Shown here: piece by piece, positions 24,825 to 33,077 of the stretch
Layout of the letters: each line of letters starts with the position of its first letter
How positions within the stretch are numbered: position 1 is the stretch's first letter
Assembly (NCBI RefSeq): GCF_017592555.1
Contig: NZ_JAGFNS010000020.1
Location: 14,593 to 78,592, forward strand
Origin: Actinoplanes flavus
GTDB lineage: Bacteria; Actinomycetota; Actinomycetes; Mycobacteriales; Micromonosporaceae
Length of the DNA stretch: 64,000 nucleotides
Direction: 5' to 3'
Notes under the pieces: model-generated
What the model saw: the letters and a program-made list of their open reading frames with translations, nothing else
Told to the model about the DNA's origin: nothing
The model's database searches: none
Translations under genes and position numbers: made by a program

Positions 24825-26676
24825 GGCGGCAGAAGAGGGCGTCCGGGGTCTTGGACGACAGGAAGCGCCCGGTGTAGGCGATTCCGGCCGCGTACTCGCC
24901 GTCGGCGCACTGGCCCTTGTAGTGCCCGCTCGCGAAGTCACCGCCCGGCCCACCGGCCGGGCGGTTGTCGCCGCGGTCGAACCACACGGTCCGGCCGCTG
25001 TCGGTGGCCGCTGTGGGCAGGGCGGTGGCGCACAAAACGCTGGACACGGCGGCGCCCCGCACCGCGTAGCCGATCAGCACCGACGACGCCGGGCACTGCA
25101 CCTTGGTGTAGCCGGACGCCCAGTCGCGGGAGACGTGCCGCTCGTCGGTCACCACCTGGTAGCCGGTCCAGACGGTCGCGCCGGAGTAGTCGGTGCACAG
25201 GCCACGGTTGCCGGTGTGGCTCAACCCGATCAACCGTTGACCGTCCGGGCAGGCGGCCTTGCGGGCACCCCGGTCCCAGTCCGGCTGTGCACGCATCAAC
25301 GTTGACGCGATGAAGTCAACATGGTCCGGGCTCAACATTGATCGTGACGGGACCGGATCAACGTACCCCTGTCGTGTCGTGGCATTGACCAGCCGCTGCC
25401 AGGCGGCCGACCGCCAATCCGGACCGTCGATCAGCCCGGATCGCCGCCCCGCGGCGTCGAAGAACAGCAGCCCCCACTCGTTGCCGCTCTCCGCCCAGCC
25501 GATCACCGGCCAGTAGGCGAAATCGGCGTCCGCCCGGATCAGGATGTCGACGAAGTTCTCGAACCAGGCCCGTTGCAGGCTGCCCGGCGCGGCGTCGGCG
25601 GCCACCCCGAACTCACTGATCCACACCGGCGCGGTGAAGTGGTTGCCGGGCTCCCCGGCGACATACAGGGCGTCCCGCTGCACGACGGCGGCCAGATCGG
25701 CGGGGCTCAGGTCCCGGTAGCGCGGATCGGTGGTCTCGCCGGTCCCGGTGGCCCCACTGTGATTCGGGCCGGTGTAGTCGTAGAAATGCGCCGAATACAC
25801 CAGTTTCCCGGACCGGATCAGGGTGTGCGACAGGGTCCGGACCGGCCGCAGCGTGGGCCGCTCGTGCGCGAACCCGTCCACCGGGATCCCGGTCCAGTTG
25901 ATCCCCTCCACGATGATCAGCAGGTTCGGGTTGGCCTCGGCGAGAATCCGGTCGCCGGTGCGCTGCGACGCGGCGAACCAGTCGTGGGCGTTGCCCCAGC
26001 CCCAGTTCGGGTCGTCCAGGACGGTGCGGCGCACCTCGTTGTACAGATCGGCGCCGACCACCCGCGGATCGTCACGGTAGCGGCGGGCCATGAACAGCCA
26101 GTCGTCCTCCCACTGCCGCACACTCTGCGACGTGTTCCACCGCTCGTTGCCGTCGACGGCACAGCACCAGCGGGTCGTGTTGGTGTGGTTGTTGAGGATC
26201 ACCGCGAGCCCGCCACCGGTGAGCGCGGCGACGACCCGGTCGTACACCTGCAACGGGGTGAGCCCGCGCAACTGCGGATTCGCGGCGACGGCCCGGTCGG
26301 TCACCGGGCGGCTGTCGCGCAGCATCTCGTTCGAGAACGGCAGCCGTACGCTGTTGAGCCCCAGCTCCCGGAATCCCGCGACGATGGTGTCCAGCGGCGC
26401 CCGGTCGAGCCCGAGCGGGATCCGCCCCGAGTTCTCCCCCGCGTGATGGTTCGCGTCGACCAGGGTGTCGCCGGAACCGTTCCACGTGCCGCTCGCGCCG
26501 TGCCAGTTGCCGGAGCGCAGTTTGAAACGCTGCCCGTCGGCGTCGACGATGTAGCGGCCACGGGTCGAGAGTGGGCCGGTCCATCCGGGTTCGGCCGCCA
26601 GGGCGGCCGGTGCGCCGGGCAGCAGGGACGTCAACGACAACGACAGAACCACCAGCAGGCGTACGACGGTGCGCAT
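24817..26676 (-). CDS. Secreted GH5 glycoside hydrolase with Cys-rich C-terminal region
   Basis: A 619-residue enzyme with a long signal peptide (1-28). The GH5 barrel covers about 35-430: a substrate-site RYIVDADGQRFKLRSGNWHG, LNSVRLPFSNEML, VILNNHTNTTRWCC, the acid/base in VVGADLYNEV and the nucleophile in PVWISEFGVA. Residues about 465-619 form a separate Cys-containing domain built of three similar parts (CPDGQRLIGLSHTGNRGLC; CPASSVLIGYAVRGAAVSSVLC; CADGEYAAGIAYTGRFLSS then LFC), probably a repeat module for binding. The substrate is a beta-glucan or mannan; not settled. ATG 26676 starts the basic n-region; ATG 26694 is possible. No good RBS for either. The inverted repeat CGGTGA/TCACCG at 26719-26736 may be its operator. 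Confidence 0.9.
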   Translation of the reverse strand: MRTVVRLLVVLSLSLTSLLPGAPAALAAEPGWTGPLSTRGRYIVDADGQRFKLRSGNWHGASGTWNGSGDTLVDANHHAGENSGRIPLGLDRAPLDTIVAGFRELGLNSVRLPFSNEMLRDSRPVTDRAVAANPQLRGLTPLQVYDRVVAALTGGGLAVILNNHTNTTRWCCAVDGNERWNTSQSVRQWEDDWLFMARRYRDDPRVVGADLYNEVRRTVLDDPNWGWGNAHDWFAASQRTGDRILAEANPNLLIIVEGINWTGIPVDGFAHERPTLRPVRTLSHTLIRSGKLVYSAHFYDYTGPNHSGATGTGETTDPRYRDLSPADLAAVVQRDALYVAGEPGNHFTAPVWISEFGVAADAAPGSLQRAWFENFVDILIRADADFAYWPVIGWAESGNEWGLLFFDAAGRRSGLIDGPDWRSAAWQRLVNATTRQGYVDPVPSRSMLSPDHVDFIASTLMRAQPDWDRGARKAACPDGQRLIGLSHTGNRGLCTDYSGATVWTGYQVVTDERHVSRDWASGYTKVQCPASSVLIGYAVRGAAVSSVLCATALPTAATDSGRTVWFDRGDNRPAGGPGGDFASGHYKGQCADGEYAAGIAYTGRFLSSKTPDALFCRRL

Positions 26677-26769
26677 CCATCCATTGAAGAACATGAACGG
26701 ATTTCAGGAAATACCTTTCGGTGACCCAGATCACCGATGAGTTCCCGGAGCGGGGCCGGTCTACCCCGT

Positions 26770-26979
26770 ATGACCAACCCGGTGAAGGGCCCCGCCAGCT
26801 ATTTTCCGTCGATCGAGAAGAAGTACGGGCAGCCGATCGCGTACTGGACCGACCTCATCCGATCGTCCCCGCTCACCCGGCACGGTGAACTCGTCACGTG
26901 GCTGAAGACCGAACACGGCCTCGGGCACGGGCACGCCAACGCCCTGGTCGCGCACACCCTCGCCGAACAGTCGAACTGA
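26770..26979 (+). CDS. DUF4287 domain protein
   Basis: A 69-residue protein that begins MTNPVKGPASYFPSIEKKYG and continues with WLKTEHGLGHGHANALVAH, the signature of the small DUF4287 family widespread in actinobacteria. Function unknown. It is divergent from the GH5 gene and stands alone; the 234-base gap that follows shows no gene. Confidence 0.8.
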   Translation: MTNPVKGPASYFPSIEKKYGQPIAYWTDLIRSSPLTRHGELVTWLKTEHGLGHGHANALVAHTLAEQSN

Positions 26980-27213
26980 CCGGACATCACACGAGGGTCC
27001 GGATCCCGCCAAGAACCGCAACCCATCCGGCGGTCACGGGGGCCGTCCGGATGACAGCGCTCAGCGTCGGCCGGGCAGGAGCTATCACCATGCGCCGTCG
27101 CCTGGAACTGGGCAGAGGGCTGCCATGTGTGCCGAGTCGCGGCTCGGGACGGGCGGCGGTCGGCCGGACCGGGACGTACCCGGTCCGGCGAGGCCGTCAG
27201 GAGGCGCGGGCCG

Positions 27214-28806
27214 TCAGGAGGCGTATGTCTGGAATTCGGCGATCCTCGGCGTACCGGAAGAGCTTGTGATCTTGAAGGTCAGCTTGGTGGTGGAGGTGGC
27301 CGCGAAGCTGACGTTCCCGCCGCCCGTGCCGGAGGCCAGAACCGTGCCGGTCGCGCCGTTGATCACCTGGTAGGCGCCGATCGACGAGCCGGACGCCTCG
27401 ACGATGGTGATGCGGGAGACCTTGGTGGCCGCCGGCCACTTGATCGAGATGTCACCGGTGGCGCCGTTCGGCGACCAGTAGGTGGCCGTGTTGCCGTCCT
27501 TCACGTTGCCGTAGCTGGTTCCGCTCGCCTTGCTGGAACCGTCCGCGCCGGCGCCGATGCTCAGGTTGACGCCGCTGGTCGCGGTGGCCGTCGGAGAAGC
27601 GGTCGCGGTGGGAGAAACAGTCGCGGTGGCGGTGGCGGTGGGAGAAACGGTGGCAGTTGCGGTGGGGGAAACGGTGGCGGTCGCGGTGGGAGAAGCGGTC
27701 GCGCTGCACTTTCCGTCCGAGACCTTCAGGCCGATGCCGGCGCCCGCGGTGGCCGCCACGATCGACGGGACGCAGGACGCGTTGTCGAGGGTGAACGCGT
27801 ACGGGATGGTGACGCTGGTGGTGGACACCAGGTCCGGGCCGGCCGGGTTGTTCTCGGTGCCCTTCGCCGACCAGGTCACGTTGTCGAGGATGTTGCCGGA
27901 CACCTGCCAGTAGCCGGCCGCGTCGGTGTAGAAGGTGCCGAGCACGTCCTTCGAGTCCTCGAAGTAGTTGCCGTCCACCCGGGCCTTGGCGCCGGCCCGC
28001 GAGTTGATGCCCGACTCGTTGAGGCTCACGTAGTGGTTGTTGTAGATGTGGGCGACCCCGCCGCGCAGCAACGGCGTACGCGAATCGATGTTCTGATATT
28101 TGTTGTGGTGGAAGGTGATGAAGCTGTTGCCGGTGTCGCTCTCGCTGGAGCCGATCAGGCCACCCCGGCCGGAGTCGCGCAGGATGCTGTAGGACAGCGT
28201 CACGTATTGGGTGTCGTCCTTCATGTCGAAGAGGCCGTCGAAGCCCTCCGACTCACCACCCGAGGCGATCAGCGTGGCGTGGTCCACCCACACGTTGCGG
28301 ACCGTGCTCTCCATGCTGATCGCGTCACCGCCGTTGGACAGCGGCGAGCCGGACTTCTTGACGTTCTGCACCGTCACGTTCTGGATGACGATGTTGCTGG
28401 AGTCCCGGATGTGGATGCCGAGTTGATCGAACGTGGCGCCCGCGCCCACACCGACGATCGTGACGTTGCTGATCTCTTTCAACTCGATACGATCGGCCGC
28501 CGTGTTGCAGCTGTCACCGGACACCTTGCTCGTGTTGCCGTGATTGATCGTGCCCTCAACCTGAATGATGATCGGCGTGTCACTGGAAGCCCGGGTGCAC
28601 AGCGCGTTGTGGATCGCGGTGCCGGTGGTGGCCTTGACGGTGGCCCCGCCCGCGCCACCGGTGGTGCCGCCGTTCTGGCTGGCGAAACCGGTGACGGTGG
28701 CTTCCGCGGCCGACGCGTCGTGCTGGGGCAGCCCGAAGGCGATGGCTCCGGCGACGCCGGCCACGCCGAGGACGGCGGAGAGTCGCAGCGCGACTGATCG
28801 TTTCAT
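27214..28806 (-). CDS. Secreted PL1 pectate lyase with C-terminal F5/8-like domain
   Basis: A 530-residue enzyme. Residues 1-33 are a signal peptide. The PL1 parallel beta-helix (about 35-365) includes the conserved NVWVDHATL, DGLFDMKDDTQYVTLSYS, FITFHHNKYQNIDSRTPLLR and IYNNHYV, holding the calcium Asp residues and catalytic Arg. A 44-residue linker of SPTATATV-type repeats follows, then a C-terminal domain (about 410-530; YGNVKDGNTATYWSPNG) of the discoidin/F5-8 type, likely carbohydrate binding. It cleaves de-esterified pectin by beta-elimination. ATG 28806 follows GGTGAAG. A partial palindrome around CACTAGTG (28869-28885) may be its operator. Confidence 0.94.
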   Translation of the reverse strand: MKRSVALRLSAVLGVAGVAGAIAFGLPQHDASAAEATVTGFASQNGGTTGGAGGATVKATTGTAIHNALCTRASSDTPIIIQVEGTINHGNTSKVSGDSCNTAADRIELKEISNVTIVGVGAGATFDQLGIHIRDSSNIVIQNVTVQNVKKSGSPLSNGGDAISMESTVRNVWVDHATLIASGGESEGFDGLFDMKDDTQYVTLSYSILRDSGRGGLIGSSESDTGNSFITFHHNKYQNIDSRTPLLRGGVAHIYNNHYVSLNESGINSRAGAKARVDGNYFEDSKDVLGTFYTDAAGYWQVSGNILDNVTWSAKGTENNPAGPDLVSTTSVTIPYAFTLDNASCVPSIVAATAGAGIGLKVSDGKCSATASPTATATVSPTATATVSPTATATATVSPTATASPTATATSGVNLSIGAGADGSSKASGTSYGNVKDGNTATYWSPNGATGDISIKWPAATKVSRITIVEASGSSIGAYQVINGATGTVLASGTGGGNVSFAATSTTKLTFKITSSSGTPRIAEFQTYAS

Positions 28807-29074
28807 GGTCTTCACCTGTTCTCCGGGGGATGATGCGGCGGGCTCTGGGGGGATGGCCGCCGTGTCGATCACCCACTAGTGGTGACGGATCATGGATTGG
28901 TTGCTCGCTCGGAGAAGAAATCTCGTCCCGGAGGCCGGGCGGGTGGTGACGTCCGGGCCTTCTCCGGGGGCGGTCTCGCGGCGAGCGGCCGGTCGAGGTG
29001 GCCCGCCCGGTGCCTCCCCCGGTTGACCGCAGGGCCTAAGCTCGGTCGCTCGACAAGCTGGAGGCGGCCGCGAC

Positions 29075-29992
29075 ATGACCGACATGACCACCCGGCGTCG
29101 TCTGGTGGCACCGCTGGTCGTCGGCGTTCTCGCCGCCCTCGGGACGCTGGCGACCTATCACGTGTTCGTGCGCACCATCTCCGGGCAGTGGCTGGACACC
29201 GCCGCGATGCTCGGCACGGACGTGGAGCATCCCCGGCTCGCGCAGATCCTGACCCGGGTGCTGAACGGCACCACCCTGGCCGGTCTGGTGCTGGTCTGCC
29301 TGGTCGTGGTCGCGGTCGGTGTGGTCCGGCGGCGGCCCGGTCTGGCGGTGGCGGCGGCGGTGCTGGTGCTCGGCGCCAACGGCACCACCCAGTTCCTCAA
29401 GGACGTCCTGACCCGGCCGCCCATCGACCGGCTGGAGTTCGCGAACTCGCTGCCCAGCGGCCATACGACGGCGGCCGCGTCGGTGGCGTTCGCGGTGGTC
29501 CTGGTCCTGCCCGAGGCGGTCCGCGCGACCGCCGCCCTGTGCGGGGCCGGTTACACGGCGGCCATCGCGATCGCCACCGTGTGGTCGCAGTGGCACCGGC
29601 CCAGCGACGCGGTCGCCGCCATGTTCGTGGTGCTGGGCTGGGGTGCGCTGGTGGTCCTCGGCGTCCGGCTGACGAGCCGGGACCGGACGGCCGCGACCGG
29701 CCGCCCGACCCCGTTGGGTGTGCTGCCGCTGGCCGTGACCGGGCTGGTCACGGCACCGGCCGCGGCGCTGGGCTTCCTCGTCGCGAAGGCGTCCGAGCCG
29801 ATGACCACCACTCCGGAGCCGAGCCGCATCGCGGTCGCCTCCGGAGCGGCCGGGGTCGCCGCGGTCGTCGCCGGCGCCTTCCTGGTGTGGCTGTGGCTGG
29901 CGACCGACGGCGTACGCGGTCAGGAGGTGCGGCGGAAGGTGGCGTCGGCGCGTTCGGTGGCGGTGGAGACCGGGTCGATCCGCAGCACGTAG
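29075..29992 (+). CDS. PAP2-family membrane phosphatase
   Basis: A 305-residue integral-membrane protein with six or more helices. The three phosphatase motifs are present: KDVLTRPPIDR (C1), SLPSGHTTAAA (C2) and SQWHRPSDAVAA (C3), as in type-2 phosphatidic acid or undecaprenyl diphosphate phosphatases. The last ~24 residues (EVRRKVASARSVAVETGSIR region) are polar, basic and encoded antisense to the end of the GH43 gene; the overlap of 73 bases is unusually long, so the natural stop may once have been earlier. ATG 29075 follows GGAGG. Confidence 0.88.
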   Translation: MTDMTTRRRLVAPLVVGVLAALGTLATYHVFVRTISGQWLDTAAMLGTDVEHPRLAQILTRVLNGTTLAGLVLVCLVVVAVGVVRRRPGLAVAAAVLVLGANGTTQFLKDVLTRPPIDRLEFANSLPSGHTTAAASVAFAVVLVLPEAVRATAALCGAGYTAAIAIATVWSQWHRPSDAVAAMFVVLGWGALVVLGVRLTSRDRTAATGRPTPLGVLPLAVTGLVTAPAAALGFLVAKASEPMTTTPEPSRIAVASGAAGVAAVVAGAFLVWLWLATDGVRGQEVRRKVASARSVAVETGSIRST

Positions 29993-31401
29993 TTGCTGTG
30001 CCGGATGTAGTGGGTCGGGAAGTTGTACGACTGGAACGACGACCAGGAGGAGTCCGCCAGCCCGGCCACCTGACGGAAGGTGGCGTCCTGCCGGAACGTG
30101 GCGGTCCCGTTGTTCGGTTCGAGCCGCAGCACGTAGTTGTTGTGCCGCAGGTAGTGGCCGGGGAAGTTGACCGACTCGAAGGACACGGCGGTGCTGTCGG
30201 CCAGGCCGGCCACGACGCGGAACTGGGAGTCCAGCGCCGGGGTCACGTTCGCGTCGATGCGGGTGGCGTAGTTCGAGTGGCGTACGAATCGGTCCTGGAA
30301 GTTGTAGGACTGGATCCGCTGGACCGTGACCGCACCCGGGTTGCCCAGCTCGCCGGAGGGTCCGGCCAGCACGGTCGCGGTGGAGACCGGGACGCCCAGG
30401 TTGGGGGTGCCGTCGGCGTTCCAGGAGATGCGCTGGGCCCGGCTGGTACGCGTGGTGCCGCACCCTTGCGAGGTGGAGTCGTTGGCGTGGTAGACGATCC
30501 AGTCCTCGGTGCCGTCCGGTGACTTGAAGAAGCTGTGGTGGGCCGGCCCGTAGACCCCGTTGGCGTCGCTGCGCTGGAAGAGCGGGTTGGCGAGCTTGGT
30601 CCACGCGGACCGGTTGAGCGGGTCGGAGCCGGTGAGTTCGAGCGCGCCGATCTTGTAGTCGGGTGTGCCGCAGAAGCTGGCCGAGTAGGTCAGGAAGGTA
30701 CGGCCGTTGCGCTGGAGCACGTAGGGCCCCTCGTTGACCGGGTTGCCGACCCGTTCCCAGGCCAGGGTCGGCTCGGAGATGATGATGCCGAGCGACGCGG
30801 GTGTCCACGGGTTGGTCAGGCGGGTGATGAAGAGGCTCTGCAACCCGCCGTTCTCGAATCCGCCGTTGTTGTTGAAGGCGGAGAACACGAAGTAGTTGAC
30901 CCCGCCGACGGTCATCACGCTGCCGTCGATCGACCAGCCGTTGTTCGGCATCAGGGTGAGCGCGCCCTTGTAGGTGTACGGCCCCATCGGGTCGGTGCCG
31001 GCGCTTTCGAGGACGTGCTGGCGCTGGCCGCCGCAGCAGGCCGACGGCCCGGCCGAGTAGTAGAGGTACCAGCGCTGCCCGTTGGGCCCGTTGAGCAGGT
31101 GCAGGCTGGGCGCCCACATGTTCGACACCGCGTTGGGCTGCGACATCGTGAACACGGTCGTCTCGGCGGCGGTCTTCAGCCCGGCCAGGGTGGTGGACCG
31201 GCGGATGAGGATCTTCCCGGTCCACGTCGTGGCGGCGTAGTAGTAGTTGCCGTTGTAGTAGCTCATCCACGGGTCGGCGCTGTTGGGCGTGCCGACGACG
31301 GGGTTCTGATAGGACGCCCCCGGCGCGGCGAGCGCCGGGGTGGGCGTCACGATGAGAGCCATCGCGGTGACCAACGCGGTGACCAAGGCCCGTATCCGCA
31401 C
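29920..31401 (-). CDS. Secreted GH43 arabinofuranosidase with CBM42
   Basis: A 493-residue enzyme. A signal peptide (1-25) precedes a five-bladed GH43 propeller (about 28-340) with the catalytic positions in NSADPWMSYYNG (Asp), GWSIDGSVM (Asp) and NEGPYVLQRNG (Glu). A C-terminal AbfB/CBM42 arabinose-binding trefoil (about 352-493) shows three similar repeats, each with a SYNF or SVNFP start and RHSNYV/RHNNYV core. The combination equals exo-1,5-alpha-L-arabinofuranosidases of Streptomyces, so release of arabinose from arabinan is expected. GTG 31401 has a perfect AGGAGG. An operator-like palindrome lies just upstream. Confidence 0.94.
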   Translation of the reverse strand: MRIRALVTALVTAMALIVTPTPALAAPGASYQNPVVGTPNSADPWMSYYNGNYYYAATTWTGKILIRRSTTLAGLKTAAETTVFTMSQPNAVSNMWAPSLHLLNGPNGQRWYLYYSAGPSACCGGQRQHVLESAGTDPMGPYTYKGALTLMPNNGWSIDGSVMTVGGVNYFVFSAFNNNGGFENGGLQSLFITRLTNPWTPASLGIIISEPTLAWERVGNPVNEGPYVLQRNGRTFLTYSASFCGTPDYKIGALELTGSDPLNRSAWTKLANPLFQRSDANGVYGPAHHSFFKSPDGTEDWIVYHANDSTSQGCGTTRTSRAQRISWNADGTPNLGVPVSTATVLAGPSGELGNPGAVTVQRIQSYNFQDRFVRHSNYATRIDANVTPALDSQFRVVAGLADSTAVSFESVNFPGHYLRHNNYVLRLEPNNGTATFRQDATFRQVAGLADSSWSSFQSYNFPTHYIRHSNYVLRIDPVSTATERADATFRRTS

Positions 31402-31415
31402 GGCGCGCCTCCTAA

Positions 31416-31427
31416 AGCGTTAACGCT
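31416..31427. promoter_or_regulatory. GTTAACG operator, GH43-CBM42 side
   Basis: AGCGTTAACGCT is a perfect 12-bp palindrome 15 bases before the GTG of the GH43-CBM42 gene. Together with GTTAACGATCAC at 31548-31559 and GTTAACGATT at 35018-35027 it defines a shared motif GTTAACGMT in three pectin/arabinan promoters. Confidence 0.68.
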
Positions 31428-31547
31428 CACAAAGATGACCGGCATGTTACGAGACATCCATACCCGTCACAAGGCTTGATCTCCGGCTCCCGCGACCGCC
31501 TTCTATTTCGGCGACGTTTCTTGACGCGACGGGTGATCGCCGTGCAT

Positions 31548-31559
31548 GTTAACGATCAC
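31548..31559. promoter_or_regulatory. GTTAACG operator, GH43-CBM13 side
   Basis: GTTAACGATCAC lies 35 bases before the ATG of the GH43-CBM13 gene and shares GTTAACGnTCAC with the site of the divergent GH43-CBM42 gene. A LacI-family arabino-oligosaccharide regulator is a sensible candidate, but no such gene is present nearby. Confidence 0.65.
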
Positions 31560-31593
31560 ACCTCCCCGTCCCCCACCTACGAGGAAGTCATCG

Positions 31594-33039
31594 ATGGGTC
31601 TTCGTGCTCGCATCCGTCGCAAGCTCACCGTCGCGCTGGCCGCGACGGTCGTGCTGCTGGCCGGCTTCGCCTCCCCGGCGTCCGCCCAATACATCAGCGT
31701 CAAGAACCCGGTCGTCTCGCAGCGCGCCGACACCGCGATCTTCAAGCACACCGACGGCTACTACTACATGACCGCGTCGGTGCCCGACTACAAGCGCGTC
31801 GAGCTGCGCCGTGCCACCACCCTCCAGGGTCTCGGCACCGCCGCGACGTCCAACGCGTTCGTCGCCCCGTCCAGCGGCGCCCTCAGCGGCTGGATCTGGG
31901 CGCCGGACATCCAGTACATCGACGGCGCCTGGTACATGTACTTCTCGGCGTCGCCCAGCACCGCCGTCTTCGACCAGCGGCTCTACTGGATCCGCAACAC
32001 CAGCGCCAACCCGATGACCGGTACGTGGAGCGCCCCGCAGCGCTTCAACACCGGCTGGGAGTCGTTCCAGCTGGACGCCGCGGTCTTCGTCAACAAGGGC
32101 GTCCGCTACTTCGCCTGGGCCCAGGACAGCCCGTCCACCAGCTTCAACAGCCACATGTACCTGGCCCGGATGAACGGCCCGACCGCGATCACCGGGACCG
32201 CCGTGGAGATCGCCCGGCCCACCGTGGCGTGGGAGAAGGAGGGCGTCGCCGGCGTCGTGGAGGGCCCGTCGCCGCTGGTCAAGAACGGCCGTGTCTACAT
32301 CGCCTACTCGGCGTCCGCGACCGACTCCCGCTACAAGCTGGGCCTGCTCTCCTCGTGGGACACCGCCGACCTGCTCAACCCGGCGTCCTGGTACAAGCAT
32401 CCGAACCCGGTCTTCCAGACCGCCAACGGCGTCTACGGCCCCGGCCACGGCAGCTTCACCGTCGCCGAGGACGGGGTCACCGACATGCTGGTCTACCACG
32501 CCCGCGACTACGCCACCCCGACGCCGGACGCGCTGACCGACCCGAACCGGCACACCCGCATGCAGCAGCTGCTGTGGCGGGAGAACGGCGACCCGTTCTT
32601 CGGCCAGCCGATCCCGAGCACCGTCACCAACCCGGGCATCCGGGGCCAGCACAGCAACCGGTGCGTCGACAACTACAACCGCGACACCACGCTCGGCGCC
32701 CTGGTCCGTCTCTACGACTGCAACGGCGGCACGGCGCAGCACTTCGAGCTGACCTACCGCAACGGTACGTACTACGAGATCCGCAACCGCAACACCGGCA
32801 CCTGCCTGTCGAACATCAACGCCAGCACCGCTCTGAACGCCGACGTCGGCCTCTACACCTGCAACGGCTCCACCAGCCAGCAGTGGATCGTGCTGGACCG
32901 GGGCAGCGGCTGGTTCTCGCTGCGCAACGTCGCCGGCAACACCTGCCTGGACAACTACAACTGGGACGCCGCCAACGGCGCCCGCCTCTCCCTCTACACC
33001 TGCAACAGCCTGGCCGCCCAGAACTGGCGCCTCGGCTAG
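31594..33039 (+). CDS. Secreted GH43 arabinofuranosidase/arabinanase with CBM13
   Basis: A 481-residue enzyme. The signal peptide (1-31) ends in ASA. The GH43 propeller (about 33-340) shows RADTAIFKHTDGYYYM (Asp), WESFQLDAAVF (Asp), VVEGPSPLVKNG (Glu) and the WAPD strand. A ricin-type trefoil (CBM13, about 350-481) has QHSNRCVDNYN, YRNGTYYEIRN and repeated QxW-like ends (SQQWIV, AQNWRL). Arabinan or arabinoxylan side chains are the likely substrate. ATG 31594 is chosen for its GAGGAAG RBS and the signal peptide; an upstream ATG at 31546 lies in the operator region. It is divergent from the GH43-CBM42 gene with about 190 bases between. Confidence 0.92.
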   Translation: MGLRARIRRKLTVALAATVVLLAGFASPASAQYISVKNPVVSQRADTAIFKHTDGYYYMTASVPDYKRVELRRATTLQGLGTAATSNAFVAPSSGALSGWIWAPDIQYIDGAWYMYFSASPSTAVFDQRLYWIRNTSANPMTGTWSAPQRFNTGWESFQLDAAVFVNKGVRYFAWAQDSPSTSFNSHMYLARMNGPTAITGTAVEIARPTVAWEKEGVAGVVEGPSPLVKNGRVYIAYSASATDSRYKLGLLSSWDTADLLNPASWYKHPNPVFQTANGVYGPGHGSFTVAEDGVTDMLVYHARDYATPTPDALTDPNRHTRMQQLLWRENGDPFFGQPIPSTVTNPGIRGQHSNRCVDNYNRDTTLGALVRLYDCNGGTAQHFELTYRNGTYYEIRNRNTGTCLSNINASTALNADVGLYTCNGSTSQQWIVLDRGSGWFSLRNVAGNTCLDNYNWDAANGARLSLYTCNSLAAQNWRLG

Positions 33040-33046
33040 AAGTGAC

Positions 33047-33072
33047 CGCGGGGGCGGTCGCCCGCCCCCGCG
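33047..33072. terminator. Bidirectional terminator
   Basis: CGCGGGGGCGG / CCGCCCCCGCG form a perfect 11-bp stem with a 4-base loop between the converging GH43-CBM13 and PL11 genes. Confidence 0.88.
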
Positions 33073-33077
33073 ACCCC

